64,000 bases of DNA from Terebella lapidaria (taxonomy: Eukaryota; Annelida; Polychaeta; Terebellida; Terebellidae). The stretch is taken from the NCBI GenBank assembly GCA_949152475.1, contig OX424561.1, forward strand, positions 27,274,481 to 27,338,480. The letters run 5' to 3'. The notes under the pieces were generated by a model that saw nothing but the letters and a program-made list of their open reading frames with translations, made no database searches and was not told where the DNA came from. This document shows, piece after piece, positions 20,561-33,866 of this stretch; the first letter of the stretch is position 1, and each line of letters opens with the position of its first letter. The translations under genes were made by a program, and so were the position numbers.

Positions 20561-21902
20561 AGAACTGGACAAATTGGGTCGTGGTAAAGTGACGACCTGT
20601 AAAAATACTAATTGTGATTACAGAAGGAACTGAACAGGTGAACAAGTTTACATAACACGTTAGTATATGGTCACAGATTCACAGGAGATTGCAGCCGTCG
20701 GGGAACTACGTGCATATTCACTGAAAGCTGACGCATAGGATTCACTTGTTGTCCAGCCATGTTTAAATATAAACATCCACATGCACTGACACGCCTTCAG
20801 GGGAAATGGAAGATGGTAAGCGAAAACTGTAAAAAAAAACTGTATCAGCTAGAAATAGATGGATTGTGGTGTTTACTCCTATTCATCCTATTGGTTCTAT
20901 TCGTGTAAAAATGATCTTGCTTACCTGTATTTGCGCAGACTGTGGTAGGCTAATATATAAGCACATGCGCATATGAGGTATATGGACAAAGGAATGTGAT
21001 ATTATTATCAAAGCACTTTCCTTCAACATTTGATATATTTGGTATATATGAATGAGATGATGTATATTGTTAGCCACCTGAAACGTATTTAAGCGTTAAT
21101 TCCTTAGTCAAAACCTGACAGCCCACGAAAAACTGAAGATGCAGCAAATAATAATATCAAAAGCAATGAAACAGCCGTGTGAAAGCAACCTCAATATAAT
21201 GAACAAATCCAGAGCAGGCATACATAATAAGAGCAGGCATACATTACAATCCGAAATTTACCGTAACGTGTTTTCTCAGGAACAAACACGAAACCTATCA
21301 GGCATCATATAAAAGTTGGAATCAATTTTCAAATCAGCCAAATTTAGCATTCTCGTTTGTCACGCAAACTTGAAAGTACATATCGAGATAGTCGGGAATA
21401 TATAGGAAATATGCACAGTTGGACAACAGATACTTAGAAAATTGCCGTTAATCGTGCATGAAAACAGTGGATAGAGAATGATCGGCCTGTCTACATTGCC
21501 GGTTGCCACAGTATCTAGACAATTTCCAATGACGTCATGAGATTGTGTGTAGAATTCACCCGCTTTGAGGAAAAAATTGATGCGAGATTGACTGGCCCGA
21601 ATTTGAATCTTGATTTGGCAACTAAATTTAGGCACGTTATACACATTTTCAGACCCAAATTTGTATGATTTCTCATTCTATAGACAAAATAAAGCTACCA
21701 AAGAAATTAATTTTTTTTTCAATTCTAAAAGTGATTATAGCTTAAAGTCTTTGATTGATGTTGAAAGTGTGGAATTTATCTGAACGTTTATTTGAATCTC
21801 AATTCCATGAGGTCTTATGGTCTTTGACTCGATCAGATTCTCGTATACATCATTAGTCTAGAGTGACCCGGTTTCTGGTTTACAACATTGTAGTTCAAAA
21901 TA
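20561..21902. other. Non-coding stretch
   Basis: No gene, RNA or repeat structure that I can support. Open frames here are short and of non-coding composition. Confidence 0.4.
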
Positions 21903-22057
21903 TAGATGCTTTGCTGTGACGTCACACTGGACGGCAAAATCATGTACAACGTCCAGTGTTTGCTGGTTCTATTGTGATTTCACTTTGAATTTTGCCGTCC
22001 AATATGGCGTCATAAATAAAGAAGAATTACGTTATGACGTCACTTGCAAAGCATCTA
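21903..22057. mobile_element. 155-bp MITE flanked by TA
   Basis: The ends TAGATGCTTTGC (21903) and GCAAAGCATCTA (22046-22057) are inverted repeats, followed inward by GTGACGTCA on both sides. The interior holds a further inverted pair, GACGGCAAAAT and ATTTTGCCGTC. TA dinucleotides flank both ends, which suggests a Tc1/mariner-type target. No coding capacity. Confidence 0.7.
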
Positions 22058-22699
22058 TATGTTATCTTTTAGGCACACACTCATCAATGGCTCTATCTTC
22101 GTAATTCACTGTTGTTCTGGTGAATTTGTCTTCACCGAGAGTACGCTATTTTTCAATAGGGCTACCTTTCTAAAACTGTTGATTCTACGGGAAGGGTGAA
22201 GGTGTCACGTGTGTACCTTGTTGAGCCGTGATTGTATGTGTATATTGCTCCTCAGTAGTGTAGTGTGGTGCTGTAGAAGTCGGTGAGTGTGTGGTGTAAA
22301 AGTACATGAACGCACATCAACAGCAGGTGAACTCTTTACATTCACTAATGCCACGGGTGGAATTCATTGCAAAAGCATGAATGGATACCAACAAACATAC
22401 TAATTCAGATTCCAAGACTGAATCTATGCACGAAATCTACAGAGATAGTAAGTCATATCCGAGCAACACATTTTCATAGTAAAAGCCGGAAGAGTTCATG
22501 ATCTCTTGCTGAGCATATGACTCTTGCTGTGATATCCACACTTGCATTATTTGTTTCATTGTGCAGCATTAGCCGTACTATAATTCTTTTATAATGCTTT
22601 ATTCACGGAACGGTTTTGTGTTCACTCATCCATGGAGATATCTGTGATCACTCAGCCTCAACTATTGGTTCCAATCTCATTTGTGCCCTTGGCCGCACA
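22058..22699. other. Non-coding stretch
   Basis: Nothing supportable is seen. Confidence 0.4.
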
Positions 22700-23093
22700 C
22701 GTAAACCCAAGTTCTGCTGTTGTGATGCTTGTATATTATCTATTTATGTATAGATTGATGTGCTAACACACCAACACTACTGTATGTATGGGTGACTGTG
22801 TAAACCATAAACGTACATGTAGCTCTCGGGTCGTCGAGGTAACGGACCATTTCACAGGGCCCCCGTGGATGTCATGAATATCTGGCATTTATGCGGCAAT
22901 TTTTGTAGTTCAAAGTGGACCAATGGCTACTGAGGGCAGAACACGCGCTTCCACGGCAGCGTGAAACAACACACGAGATTTGAAAAGTGTTTTAGCTGCA
23001 TGAGCGCCCTCGTCAGCGTGCATGCTCAAGTGGTTATGCGATATGATTATGTGCTGGAAAAACCGTTGAGAATGACGAAATGAACATGTACCT

Positions 23094-23819
23094 CACTGTG
23101 GTGAGACTGGATGCACTAACGATCGTTAGTGCATCCCGCAGTGGCGGACCCACTCGCGGTTCGTTTCAATTTTCTTCATTTTCCCGATAATTACGATTGT
23201 GATCGATACACCCATACGTCTGCTGATACTTATGCGCACGAAACAACCGTTCGTTGCAAATACATGGCTATTGATGTTGGTTTTAGCATGAACAACTCGT
23301 TTGAAAAAAAAGTCGAAAGATTCCCTAACGATTGTTTTTGTGAAATCGAAGATTCCCTAACGAACATGTGAAGATTCCCTAACGGTCTTTTCTTTATTAA
23401 TTCAAATCAACGTTATTTAAATGTTAAACGTGAAATAAAGTACCAATTGACATGTATTGATGTGTACAGATGATCTTCTAGTACAGATTTCCTATTTTCA
23501 ATGTGACATTCGCTAATTTATGTCGCATAAATCAACGAATTCACAATGGTGTATGATATGGACCTATTACAATATACACGTATTAGGCCTATAACGTTAG
23601 GGAATCTCACGTTTGTCGTTGGTGAATCTTATCGCTAATTCTTTTCCTCAACATATCTTAACAAAAAGCGTGATCTGCTTGAAATAACTACGCATGTCTT
23701 TTACCAAAACACTAAGCTACTTTCAGAGTATCCATTTATCACAAATGGACCTGTCATTTGATAAAATACGGTTAAAAACCAAACTGACGATCGTTAGTGC
23801 ATCCAGTATCACCACAGTG
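23094..23819. mobile_element. Inverted-repeat element with CACTGTGGTGA ends
   Basis: The end CACTGTGGTGAGACTGGATG...CGATCG (from 23094) is mirrored at about 23788-23819 with one mismatch in over 30 bases. The interior has three close copies of GATTCCCTAACG (23320-23375) and an inverted one near 23598. The single 80-codon frame at 23129-23371 resembles nothing I know. No target duplication is visible. The CACTGTG end recalls Transib and CACTG-type (Chapaev) elements, but the family is not assignable. Confidence 0.55.
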
Positions 23820-23883
23820 CAGAATGTGACACTTTATTGATACCTCTGTGATTATATCATACATTTAGGTCGTACGAGTCGAG

Positions 23884-24946
23884 TTAAGGCGGTTACACAC
23901 CGAAGCCGCGCGACCGTTTACGGCGATGTCAACGTTTCTTGACGGCCGTGTCAGTTTAGGAACGGTACCGTTTTTTCTGTACACACCGAGTACTGACGTT
24001 TGTTTTTAGCACTTAAGTCATGTCCGTAAAAATATGTACGTCCTCCACCTGCAATTTCAACACGCGGTCATAGACTATTTAAAGAAATATCTGATAGAAA
24101 AACGGATGATGAGAAGGCCACCAATTTTGGGCTCTGTGCATCCCGATGAGTCCTTTTTATCCATCCATTAAGCCACCTTCAGCGTGAATATAGGCTGGTG
24201 CGGGAACTGGAAGAATACCCGGACAAATACCAGAACTATTTTCGCATTTCAAAAGAGCAATTTGACGAAGTATAATGTGATTTTTACATTGTTTGTTATT
24301 GTTTACATGTACCACAAAATATATACCTACATAGGCCTATTTGCAACCGTGAAGTACGTGTACCGTCTGTCCATGCATAATGTATGAAATAGAGGCATTT
24401 GTGTGGATTTCCATGTACAATAAAATGAGACGTCAAGGTATTTGTGAAAAAGCATTGTTTTGCCACAAAAATAAGATCCAAGATGGCTGAGTGACCACTT
24501 TTGGCATTCATGTTGTATTCCAGAATAATAATTCAATTACTAGCAAATTACATAGGATTTAGCAATAGCTGTGGGAAACCTTAAACATAACTTTATTTAT
24601 ACATGACATATAAAAAAGAGCAACAATTAATATTACGAAGACTCAAATGGCCAAAATAATTTGGCCATTTGTGTCTGCATATATGTGGACAATTTATGGA
24701 ACATATAGCGATATTTTAACCTCTAAATGCATTTTTCACTCATATCATGCGCTGGCGTTTCGAACGTAAGGCGTAAAAATTAGAACACTGTTCTATTTTT
24801 TTAGAAAGCGGAGCGCTAGAACGGAACATGTGTGCACACTCCCCTTCGGAAAGCTGAGTTCTATCATAGCTTGCGCGGCCTTAAAAAACGGACAGCACAA
24901 AACGGTTCCGTAAAACGGTCGCGGCTTCGGTGTGTAACCGCCTTTA
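23884..24946 (+). mobile_element. Harbinger-like element, left arm of palindrome, with transposase exon remnant
   Basis: The ends read GGCGGTTACACACCGAAGCC at the left and its reverse complement at the right (ending 24943), flanked by TTA. Around 24176-24275 the plus strand encodes LQREYRLVRELEEYPDKYQN, then YFRISKEQFDEV, after which a GTATAA donor-like site follows. The pattern, acidic residues then YFRxSxxxFDEL, is typical of the N-terminus of HARBI1/PIF-type transposases. Upstream frames contain stops, and no catalytic domain remains. Confidence 0.6.
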
Positions 24947-24951
24947 TAGTC

Positions 24952-26016
24952 TTAAGGCGGTTACACACCGAAGCCGCGCGACCGTTTTACGGAACCGTTT
25001 TGTGCTGTCCGTTTTTCAACGCCGCGCAAACTATGATAGAACTCAGCTTTCCAAAGGGGAGTGTGCACATAGGTTCCGTTTTGGCGCTCCGCTTTTTAAA
25101 AAATAGAACAGTGTTCTAATTTTTATGCCTTACGTCCGAAACGCCAGCGCAATATATGAATCAAAAATGCATTTAGAGGTCAAAATATCGCTATATATGT
25201 TCATAAATTATCTACATATGTGCAGAGATCACTGCCTGGCATGTCTGCCAGATCACGGGCTTCTTATTGTGATATATATGGACTGCAACTGCATGTACAA
25301 TATCATGCAAAGGCAATGGTCAAGTTACTTAAGAGTCTTTATAAAAATAATTGTTGCTCTTTTTGATATGTCATGCATAACCAAAGTTGTGTTTGGGGTT
25401 TCCCATAGCTATTGCTGAATCCTATATGTAATTTGCTAATAATTGCATTATTTTTCTGGAATACAATATGACTACTAAAAATGGTCACTCAGACATCTTG
25501 GATATTAAAAACAATGCTTTTTTACAAATGAATGCTACCTTGACTCCTCATTTTATTGTACATGGAAATCCACACGAATGCCTGTCTATTTATTGGGGTA
25601 AACAATGACAAACAATATAAAAATCCCATTCAACTTCGTCAAATTGCTCTTTTGAAATGCCAAAATAGTTCTGTATTTGTCTGGGTATTCTTCCAGTTTC
25701 CGCACCAGCCTATATCCACCAAGGTGGTTCAGTGGATAGATACAAAGGATTCATCAGGATGCACAAACCCCAAAATTGGTGTCTTCTTGTAACTCTATTG
25801 GCCTTCTCATCGTCCTTTGTTAATCAGAAAATACGTGCTGAAATTGCAGGCGGAGGACGTACATATTTCTTTACAGACATTCGTTAAGTTCTAAAAACAA
25901 ACGTCAGTACTCGGTGTGTACAGAAAAAACGGTACCGCTCCTAAACTGACACGGCCGTCAAGAAACGTTGACGTCGCCGTGAGCGGTCGCGCGGCTTCGG
26001 TGTGTAACCGCCTTAA
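24952..26016 (-). mobile_element. Harbinger-like element, right arm of palindrome
   Basis: A second copy of the element at 23884-24946, in opposite orientation and separated from it by only a few bases, so that the pair forms a palindrome of about 2.1 kb. It ends at ...CCGCC followed by TTAA (26013-26016). The transposase remnant is present on the minus strand near 25650-25720 but is more degenerate. Arm similarity is high at the outer and inner ends and falls in the middle. Confidence 0.6.
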
Positions 26017-27800
26017 GTTAATGTAAATGCGATGTATATACGTGCGCGTTTATTATTTGAAGTTATGCACAAAACGGTTGAAACGGATTCAAAGCTTCTC
26101 GCTTCTGATTGGTCCGAAAATGTTTACGTTTTCAGACTTTGCAAATATTTGGCGGTAGTCCCTGTGAAATGGTCCAGGGATGATATATGATGATCACTCG
26201 AGGCAATGGCTAAAAGCGTGGACAGATTGTCGCGTTGGTTACACCCAAACAAACCAGCCTCGAAATATACAGTATACCTCAAGTGGTATTAGGCGAAAGT
26301 GTTTTTAATACTCAATGTAATTTGCTTCCGTCAGTATATCACTGTTGAATGATTATGTCAACAGCTTTTTCGAAAAATTGCTACGATTTCATGAATATCA
26401 AGATGATATACTTGCAATATAGTTGAATTATTCATGCAATTACCTAACGTTGTTGATCGATTACCGCTTTTTGCTTGTTCTGTTCAAGTACGGAATTTGA
26501 ACGAATATGGACATTTTGACACTTTTGATTTATTATATTCAAATATAGTCACAATGATATCATGTACATCATATCACGATATAAACATATAACATAATAA
26601 AACTATAAGAAATGCGGATTTCTATATTCTAATATTTGTATTTTTTGCAGTATATGTGTGGATTAAAGCAAACAAACTCTTTTTCAATTGCTGGACTGTG
26701 CAATTATCCAAGAACAAGGCAATCATTGCCCATACATATGTCATGCTACCGCTACTCCCTATTGATTGTGGTTTATAATGTCTGAGATGGAAAGAAAGCA
26801 TTTATCGGTTTTCCTTCCGAGATAATCGTCTTCAGACAAGAATCCCCAGGGGAATGGTAGGGTCAAATATAGTGTAAATCAAAATATATCGACCACCGTC
26901 TCGGGACAATTGATTCAAGGAAAATTTAGACTGATATATGTCTCGCACATGTGGCTGAGGAAGTCTCAGTTGAAAGACATTGCCTGTATCAGTCGCCTTG
27001 ATGTGAGAGCCATGTTTAACGAGGTTGGTTGCCTGGTCAAAATACACGAAGTGTCCTCCTTTCAAAATGATTGCCTGTAAAAACACTAAATTGATCATAA
27101 AAGAAAACTGAACAGGTGGAAAAAGATAATGTCGAGACATGTGTCGTTACTTTAAACAGTCTGGGATCAGTTCTCGAAAACAAATTTGATATAAGATGAA
27201 CATCTGTGACCTAATTCTGATCAAAGTCCACTATAACTACAGGATTGGTACAATGCACGAATGCTATATTATTGTCTTTCAAAAATATTCTCTTTGTTGT
27301 CCAATACGAGAATGTGGTTTTGTATGTACGGCGTTTGTAGTTATGCAAAATATTATGTTCGTTTTATTCTGGTAGAGGTGTCGTAGGAAGAAAACTTTTG
27401 GTTATGCGTCACTCCCAGCATAATATTATGCCTTTTTAGGTCCATACACCTGTATGCAAAGAATATGTGTATATAAATTTTGGTTGGTCTGGTGTTGGGA
27501 AATAAAATGATTCGATTTAATTTGACCTATGTGTTGTGCTTTTAGTTACCAGGCAAACAAAAAAGTCTTCCAAACCATACAAAGTGAGTACACCTTTAGT
27601 GCTGTGCACGTTAGTCCACATTTCATCACACACAGATTATATCGTTCTGTACGCTTGGGTCCAATAATATTGACATACTATCGAATGAGATAATCGTGCA
27701 CCATAGAATGATACTGCAAGTATACCAATGTGTACCTTAATACCAGTGTTTATTGTCCCCCAGTGTAAATAATACATAACCGGCAGGGAATATCATCTAG

Positions 27801-30800
27801 GAATGAAAAAAAGGAATATTGACCAGTATGAACTAGATACACTTGGTTGTATTAGCAGGACATATGGTAGCAACAGAAGTAATGAGAGAAGTGTTGGATA
27901 CCTGGACATTTTAATCCATATCACATTGGTCTGGAGCCTGAGTTGCATTTTGACAGAGCAACTAACATCTCCCCATGGAGTAGAGAGACGAAATTGAAGA
28001 CATGTAATTTTTTTTCATATTTGACTTTCATGCTACTATCACAGAATGCTAGATACAATAACTCGAAATTAATCCAGACTATGTGATCATAATAAGTATT
28101 GAATATTTATTTTTTGTCGGACTTCTCATTCAAATGTGATAACGTGATAAACGAACTGTGAATGTCAACATACAAATAAAAAAGCTTTGGTTTCCAATTC
28201 CCTTTAAGTACATATATTATGAACATACAACTAGCGAAATGAAAAGGACAAAAATTGTTGACAAATACGTCGCATAATAGTTTTTACATTTGACAGTTTT
28301 CATTTCTGCTTCGTGACGTGTAAGTATGAAATGAATATTAACATAATATGTAATTATGCTACATATCATCTGAGATACTATTACTGAATGATAGCCTTCA
28401 TTTGTGATGCTAATTGATGGGACGAGTTATTAAGGAGAATGTAAAATGAATACAATATCCGAACGATGCTCTCGTGAGACAATACAATAACAGCATCAAG
28501 TAACTGATAATGATGATGCCACATATTTGTGTCAGGCGTGTGACATGAGCTATATAAGATCATTAATGCAATTATCAAACTGTATGGAATACATATATGC
28601 TCGCACTAAATAATAGCGGTCAAAAACGAAGCATATGTATCATATGAAATAAACACTGTTGTACTATGGCTGAATAGTGACAGGTAGTAATAAGTATTAG
28701 TTAGTCATAAGTAATGCTATTTACGCATAAATTATGTTAATCATACATGAGTCAGAATTATTGTGACAAAAGTTACGTCATTACTCTTTGATACATTACT
28801 GTTGATGAAATATATGAGTGTTTACTATCCATTGCATTTTCGGTTATACATGTCTGATGACCAGGGTATAATGTGTGAACACATATGAACACTGGCAGAG
28901 CACCTGATGGGAACTCGTGCAGTCACGCGAGGTACATTTATCTCGAGAATAACATAAGCCTCTTACATGGAACCCTAAAATACATCCCAAAAAGGCTTTA
29001 TAATTAGCCCTGTTTGTTACAAAATGAGTAGAAATTTGATGTTCACCTCGAGAGAGTGTTTGTTTTACGGGCTGATTTTAATCCAACACGATACGGTCGC
29101 ATTGCTGAAAAGTTGTTAATCTCCGAAGTATGTTGGAAGCTTTGAAGGTTGCGCGGTATTCTTCATACATGTACAATTTGGTATACCGGTAACGTAATAT
29201 GTCGAGTGACTCGTCATCGCAATAGTTGCATCGTAAGCATAAAAAGGAAACGTTGAGAACAAATTGGTCATATGACATGCATCCATTTTGGAGAATAAAA
29301 TATGACTAAACTAATGCTAAAACTATCTGCTCATGCAGAAGTCTTCTTTTTTTGAAAATCTAGACCGTCATAGCCTGTAGCGTGCACTCCACATTTTAAG
29401 CTTGCACGGGAAAAAGTATTCTCTCCAAATCAACAACATTTATGATTATGGCAAAACAAAAGAAACGACTGAAACAAACTATGGCGAATTAATTGGATAA
29501 TGACAGTACCAGGGTTTCATCTGCCACTCAGAGTTGCCTCTGACCTCACCTAGTTAACGTACAAACATAGTTTAACATAAATCGCGTTGCATCAACGGAT
29601 ACAAAGCACTGAGAATTGCACTAATGTCAACATATTCAATCGGTCTCCATCAAAAACTCGAAATGAAATCACTGAAAAAGAACTATTAGACAAAAAAAGT
29701 GCAATGTGTAACTGAGGTGTACCTATGTGTTGTTTGGTTCAATCAGGAATGCACGGCAAAATATATACATTAACTTTCTCCTAATATAACTTCAACTGCC
29801 CTCGATACGTGGTTGACATTCATGCCCCTAGCCGACAAGAATTAGTTCAGCCCAGCTGGCATTTTCTCAGTAAATCTAGTTTCAAAATGTCAATAAGTAA
29901 TCAACTCTTAACTCCAGGCAACTCAGCAGATATACAAATATATCAGGAACTGAATTAACATTGTGTTCGAACGTTGTTAAGGTTTCCAAGCAGAAAACAT
30001 CACACTGAAATCGTTGAAACACTCGGGGAAGAACAGAAGAATGCAAAGTAGCATACTTTCAAGTGAAGTACTAAATTGAACTACTATCACCAAATTGATT
30101 AAAAAAACTTGATAAAAGTTTGCGGGTAAATTCTTTTCAGGGGCTAAATTAGATCATTCAACTGTGTTAGAACCTGGGCTCGGTGGAAGAAACGTGATGC
30201 CCTACGTAAGTATGCACGATTACTGTAATCAGTTGATCGCGGTACTATCCCTATAGGACACATTTTCGACCCATGAGCATGTCACCGTTTGAATATATCA
30301 TTAGGCCTATTTGTTTTTCATGTGTGTGATTACCGGGTATTCCTCCACTGGTTCACCTCGAGTTACTGTGATTTCGATAGCAATATAGTAATCATTTATC
30401 CATGATTATCTAATTTAGTTACGTTTCGAAATATCTAGCTTGAACATCCTGCAGCTAGCTACCGAACTTTAATTAACCCTTGGATTCTATTGTTTTGGGG
30501 TCAGGTCATGTTTATGTTGACGTTCTATTGCACCAGCTATGTACGTATACGCCAAACAAGTTTTTTCTTCATTACTATATTGTCGAAATTGTTCATCGAC
30601 TACGTGCGGATTCCATGCCCATGCTTCGCTCACAATTTACCGGAAATATACCATGCTCCAAATTGATGTAAGTTAGTAACAATCCCTGACATCACGAATG
30701 TCACTGTTTTTTATTAGATGATTTTTATTGGAATCATAAAAGTTTGGCTGTATTGGTGGTAATAGATTGATACTTACATTCATACCACTGAGTTGGTGTC

Positions 30801-33761
30801 ACTGCTGGTGGACGTTAAATCTGTCCCCGAGGATACTATCAACTCAGTAGCCTTCTGGCTTGTGATTTAAGTACTTATGCTCTTTTCATATATCTATTCC
30901 ATGGGGTTAGTTTCGGATTTCTAAATTCTTTTAGGTTGTTGGGCAGTTGTATACTAATTCCATCAGGTGTACAGTAGAAACCACTACATTAACCACACTG
31001 TCTGCCCCTGATGACGCCAGTGTGTCCTTTGATAAAGTATTTGGCGGGGCTTTGTTTCTATTGCAAAATGTTGCGTTTTACGTTCATTATTGGAATCATC
31101 AAAATTTGGCTGTATTGGTGGTAATAGATTGATACTTACATTGTTCCAAACCGGAAGTGTTTCAGTTATATTCAAGACTCGTCTCTCATTCAACAGATGT
31201 CGCTATATGGCAAACGTAGCTGATGGGCGATTGCGTTATGACAATGTCCCGTGTCATGGTAAATAGGATTCTGTACAACACAGTGATATTCTAAGAGACA
31301 CGCGACTGACAAGTTACGATTTAATTGACTTGAATAATTTAAAATCAATATATGAGTAGCTACTGATGCGTGGATAATAGGTAATTGTTTTATGTTCGGT
31401 AGAGGTTGTTGATTGGTTAAGGATGTTTGATTCGTCATTTATTCGGGTTGGAGACCTATTACCATGGCTCCCTAATATCGCGTTTGATAACTTCCATTGT
31501 GTTTGCTGACGTAAGTTCCGAAATTTATAAACATGATAAATTGAGAGTTGTTGTGGAGAATCCAAAATTCCAAAATTTATTTTACTTTCGAGACTTTTGT
31601 CCTTAAGCGTATAGTGATACCTTTATAGCATTTTGGAAGAATAAAATATTTGAATACCAGAACGTGCTTTGAAATAAACGAAACAGAAACAGTAATTTTA
31701 GATAGGATTTACAATACTTGTATTACAATTTTGTATTGAGAATATATGCATATGTTTTTAATAAAAATTCATGTTAATACAACTTGTCCTAACTTAATAT
31801 ATATTATGATTAAGTTTTGCCAGACACAACAATATACATAACGCTGGCAACATTGACCCAAGACATTCATTCAGTCTAATTTGTCTTTGGTGATACTGAT
31901 CACACTATCAGGCGACTTTCGAGTCTTAATGCAATAACTGATATGAAATATTTCGCAAATGTGACAGCTGTTGCTGGATTTATTCTGTCCTGGATATTAT
32001 GATTAAAACGCCACAAAGCATGCTCTTGAGCCATCAAGAATCAGCTGATACAAATGAAACAACACAAAAAGCGAGATGCGATAAATTCATTTTATTCAAT
32101 TTAACAGTAAGACAAATGACTGCTTTTTGATGGTTGTATGTGTTAAAACGACCAATAACAAACTTTCACATGCAGTCTGAACATCACGACCTAATCATCG
32201 TTGGTGGCAACTGATTCATGAAATGACGAGGTATCATCTGCATGTCAGACCTATCGGTTCATTGGAAAAAAAAACAGATTAGTGTTCTGGGCTTCGACAA
32301 CTACTGCAATTATTATGAATAAAAAATTATATAACTTTATTATTAACTTTAATATCATATTCAGTGAAAATGCAAACATAGAAAAAATTACACTTTATTC
32401 GATCATCTACTTTTACTCATTTGCATAACTGTGCATTCAAGTACTGACATTTTTGCGATGAATATTCAACAATTTCAAAAACGACTGACGATCTATACAA
32501 AAAATCACATGGTGATCACATGATAATCACGTGATGGCCACGTGGTGTGTATTCTGTAGCGCACGCAGTGACCGAATAAATATAAATATATCACAATTGC
32601 TTCGTACATACGTATAGTTACGTCGTTAATTAGTCATCAAGCGCAAGTTGACGAGGATTAAAATCATGCAGGAAACATACATCACGGGAGCATCCACGCA
32701 CTGAACTTGGGAAGTCACACGTTACAGGACAAGCAAAATTTTCATGTTCAGAATCGGTGGTTAGTAACAGTGACACGTTTTAAAAAATAATCACAGACAG
32801 TTTATGAATTCAAGTCGGGCAATCAATTGGTTGCTCTTAAATAACAAAGACAACAAACTTATCCCTGGTCATATTGATGCATAACATTTCGTTCATGGGA
32901 GGCTTTCTGTACAAACTGTTCTGTCATATGTTACTAAATTGACAATGCCCTATTATAGAGCATTAAATGGTAATGCCTCATATGCCCCTGTTAGCGGTTC
33001 ATCAAAATATGAAACTATTTGTTAGAGTGGACAGCTTTCGATCTGCAGGCTATGCTTAAAGTCCATGACTCATGATACCAGTTGGGTTATGCTTCCCACA
33101 CATTCTGAATATATATATGTAATATAATATACAGACTGTATGTAACGTATAAACGAGTACTCATAACAAGATGGTGCATATGATAACAAGATTCCTGCAT
33201 GACGTGTGCGTACAAAAACATCACTCATTCACTCATATATAATCCACGAGTCGCGATATCATGATATAAATAATAAAATAGATTCTGAACACACGGATCT
33301 CTCACCCATGAACACAGGCTGTTTATCTGTATGCTATGCTATGCTAGCCGTATCGATAACGCAGTCACACATTTTTGCCTCGGAAGATCCGATGGCATAT
33401 ATTGGTTTTTGTATACAATGTTCCCAATATTAATGAATAATTAATATCCAATTATCGCACTCGGACCTAATGCGCCCCTGATGACGTCAATGACACTCAA
33501 GACATGATATCTTGTGAATTGATGATATAATGAGATGCTCAATATAACACACGTACATGTAACGGATACATGTAACGGATCGGGCTATATTATGTACAAG
33601 TCAGACAAGAAAGTCCATCACATCGCCCAGAGCCATTCATCGATCATACCTTAACACATTAATTAAGTATACTTTTACACGATAAGCACGTTTTCAAACT
33701 TCGCAGGTTAAATTATGAAAAGTTAGTTTTGTATTTTTGTTCCCGAATTCCACGCACACTT
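27801..33761. other. Six kilobases without a supportable gene
   Basis: Open frames here are short and mixed in strand. The only structure seen is the dispersed repeat at 30770-31140 (inverted partner of 19680-19970), with duplicated ends TTGGCTGTATTGGTGGTAAT at about 30742 and 31105. The stretch separates the duplicated peptide-gene region from the 3' end of the channel gene. Confidence 0.45.
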
Positions 33762-33767
33762 TTTATT
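33762..33767 (-). terminator. Candidate polyadenylation signal of the EAG channel gene
   Basis: AATAAA on the minus strand, about 100 bases past the stop codon at 33867-33869. It is the closest consensus hexamer in the expected direction. Confidence 0.5.
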
Positions 33768-33866
33768 CGTGCGCTATTAGGGATGTCATCCTTCACAGAA
33801 CATCGCGTGTGTACAAATGAATGTTCATATGTGTAAAGCACTTTGTCCTACAAAGCTTTGTCCCAC

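Larger units (their letters stand above)
22844..26175. mobile_element. Composite insertion with GGACCATTTCACAGGG ends
   Basis: The 16-bp end GGACCATTTCACAGGG at 22844-22859 is repeated inverted at 26160-26175. Copy 1 of the surrounding duplicated segment lacks everything between these ends, which independently marks 22844-26175 as inserted DNA. Inside it lie a second inverted-repeat element (23094-23819) and a pair of Harbinger-like elements (23884-26016). It may be a single non-autonomous transposon later hit twice, or successive insertions. Confidence 0.55.
22700..27800. repeat. Duplicated segment, copy 3, split by a 3.3-kb insertion
   Basis: The part 22700-22843 matches copy 1 near 14400-14520, and 26176-27130 continues that match from 14551 onward (CTCGAGGCAATGGCTAAAAG, then GACAAGAATCCCCAGGGG). 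Farther on, GTGTTTATTGTCCCCCAGTG near 27748 resembles 16730. The interruption coincides with the composite insertion at 22844-26175. Confidence 0.5.
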
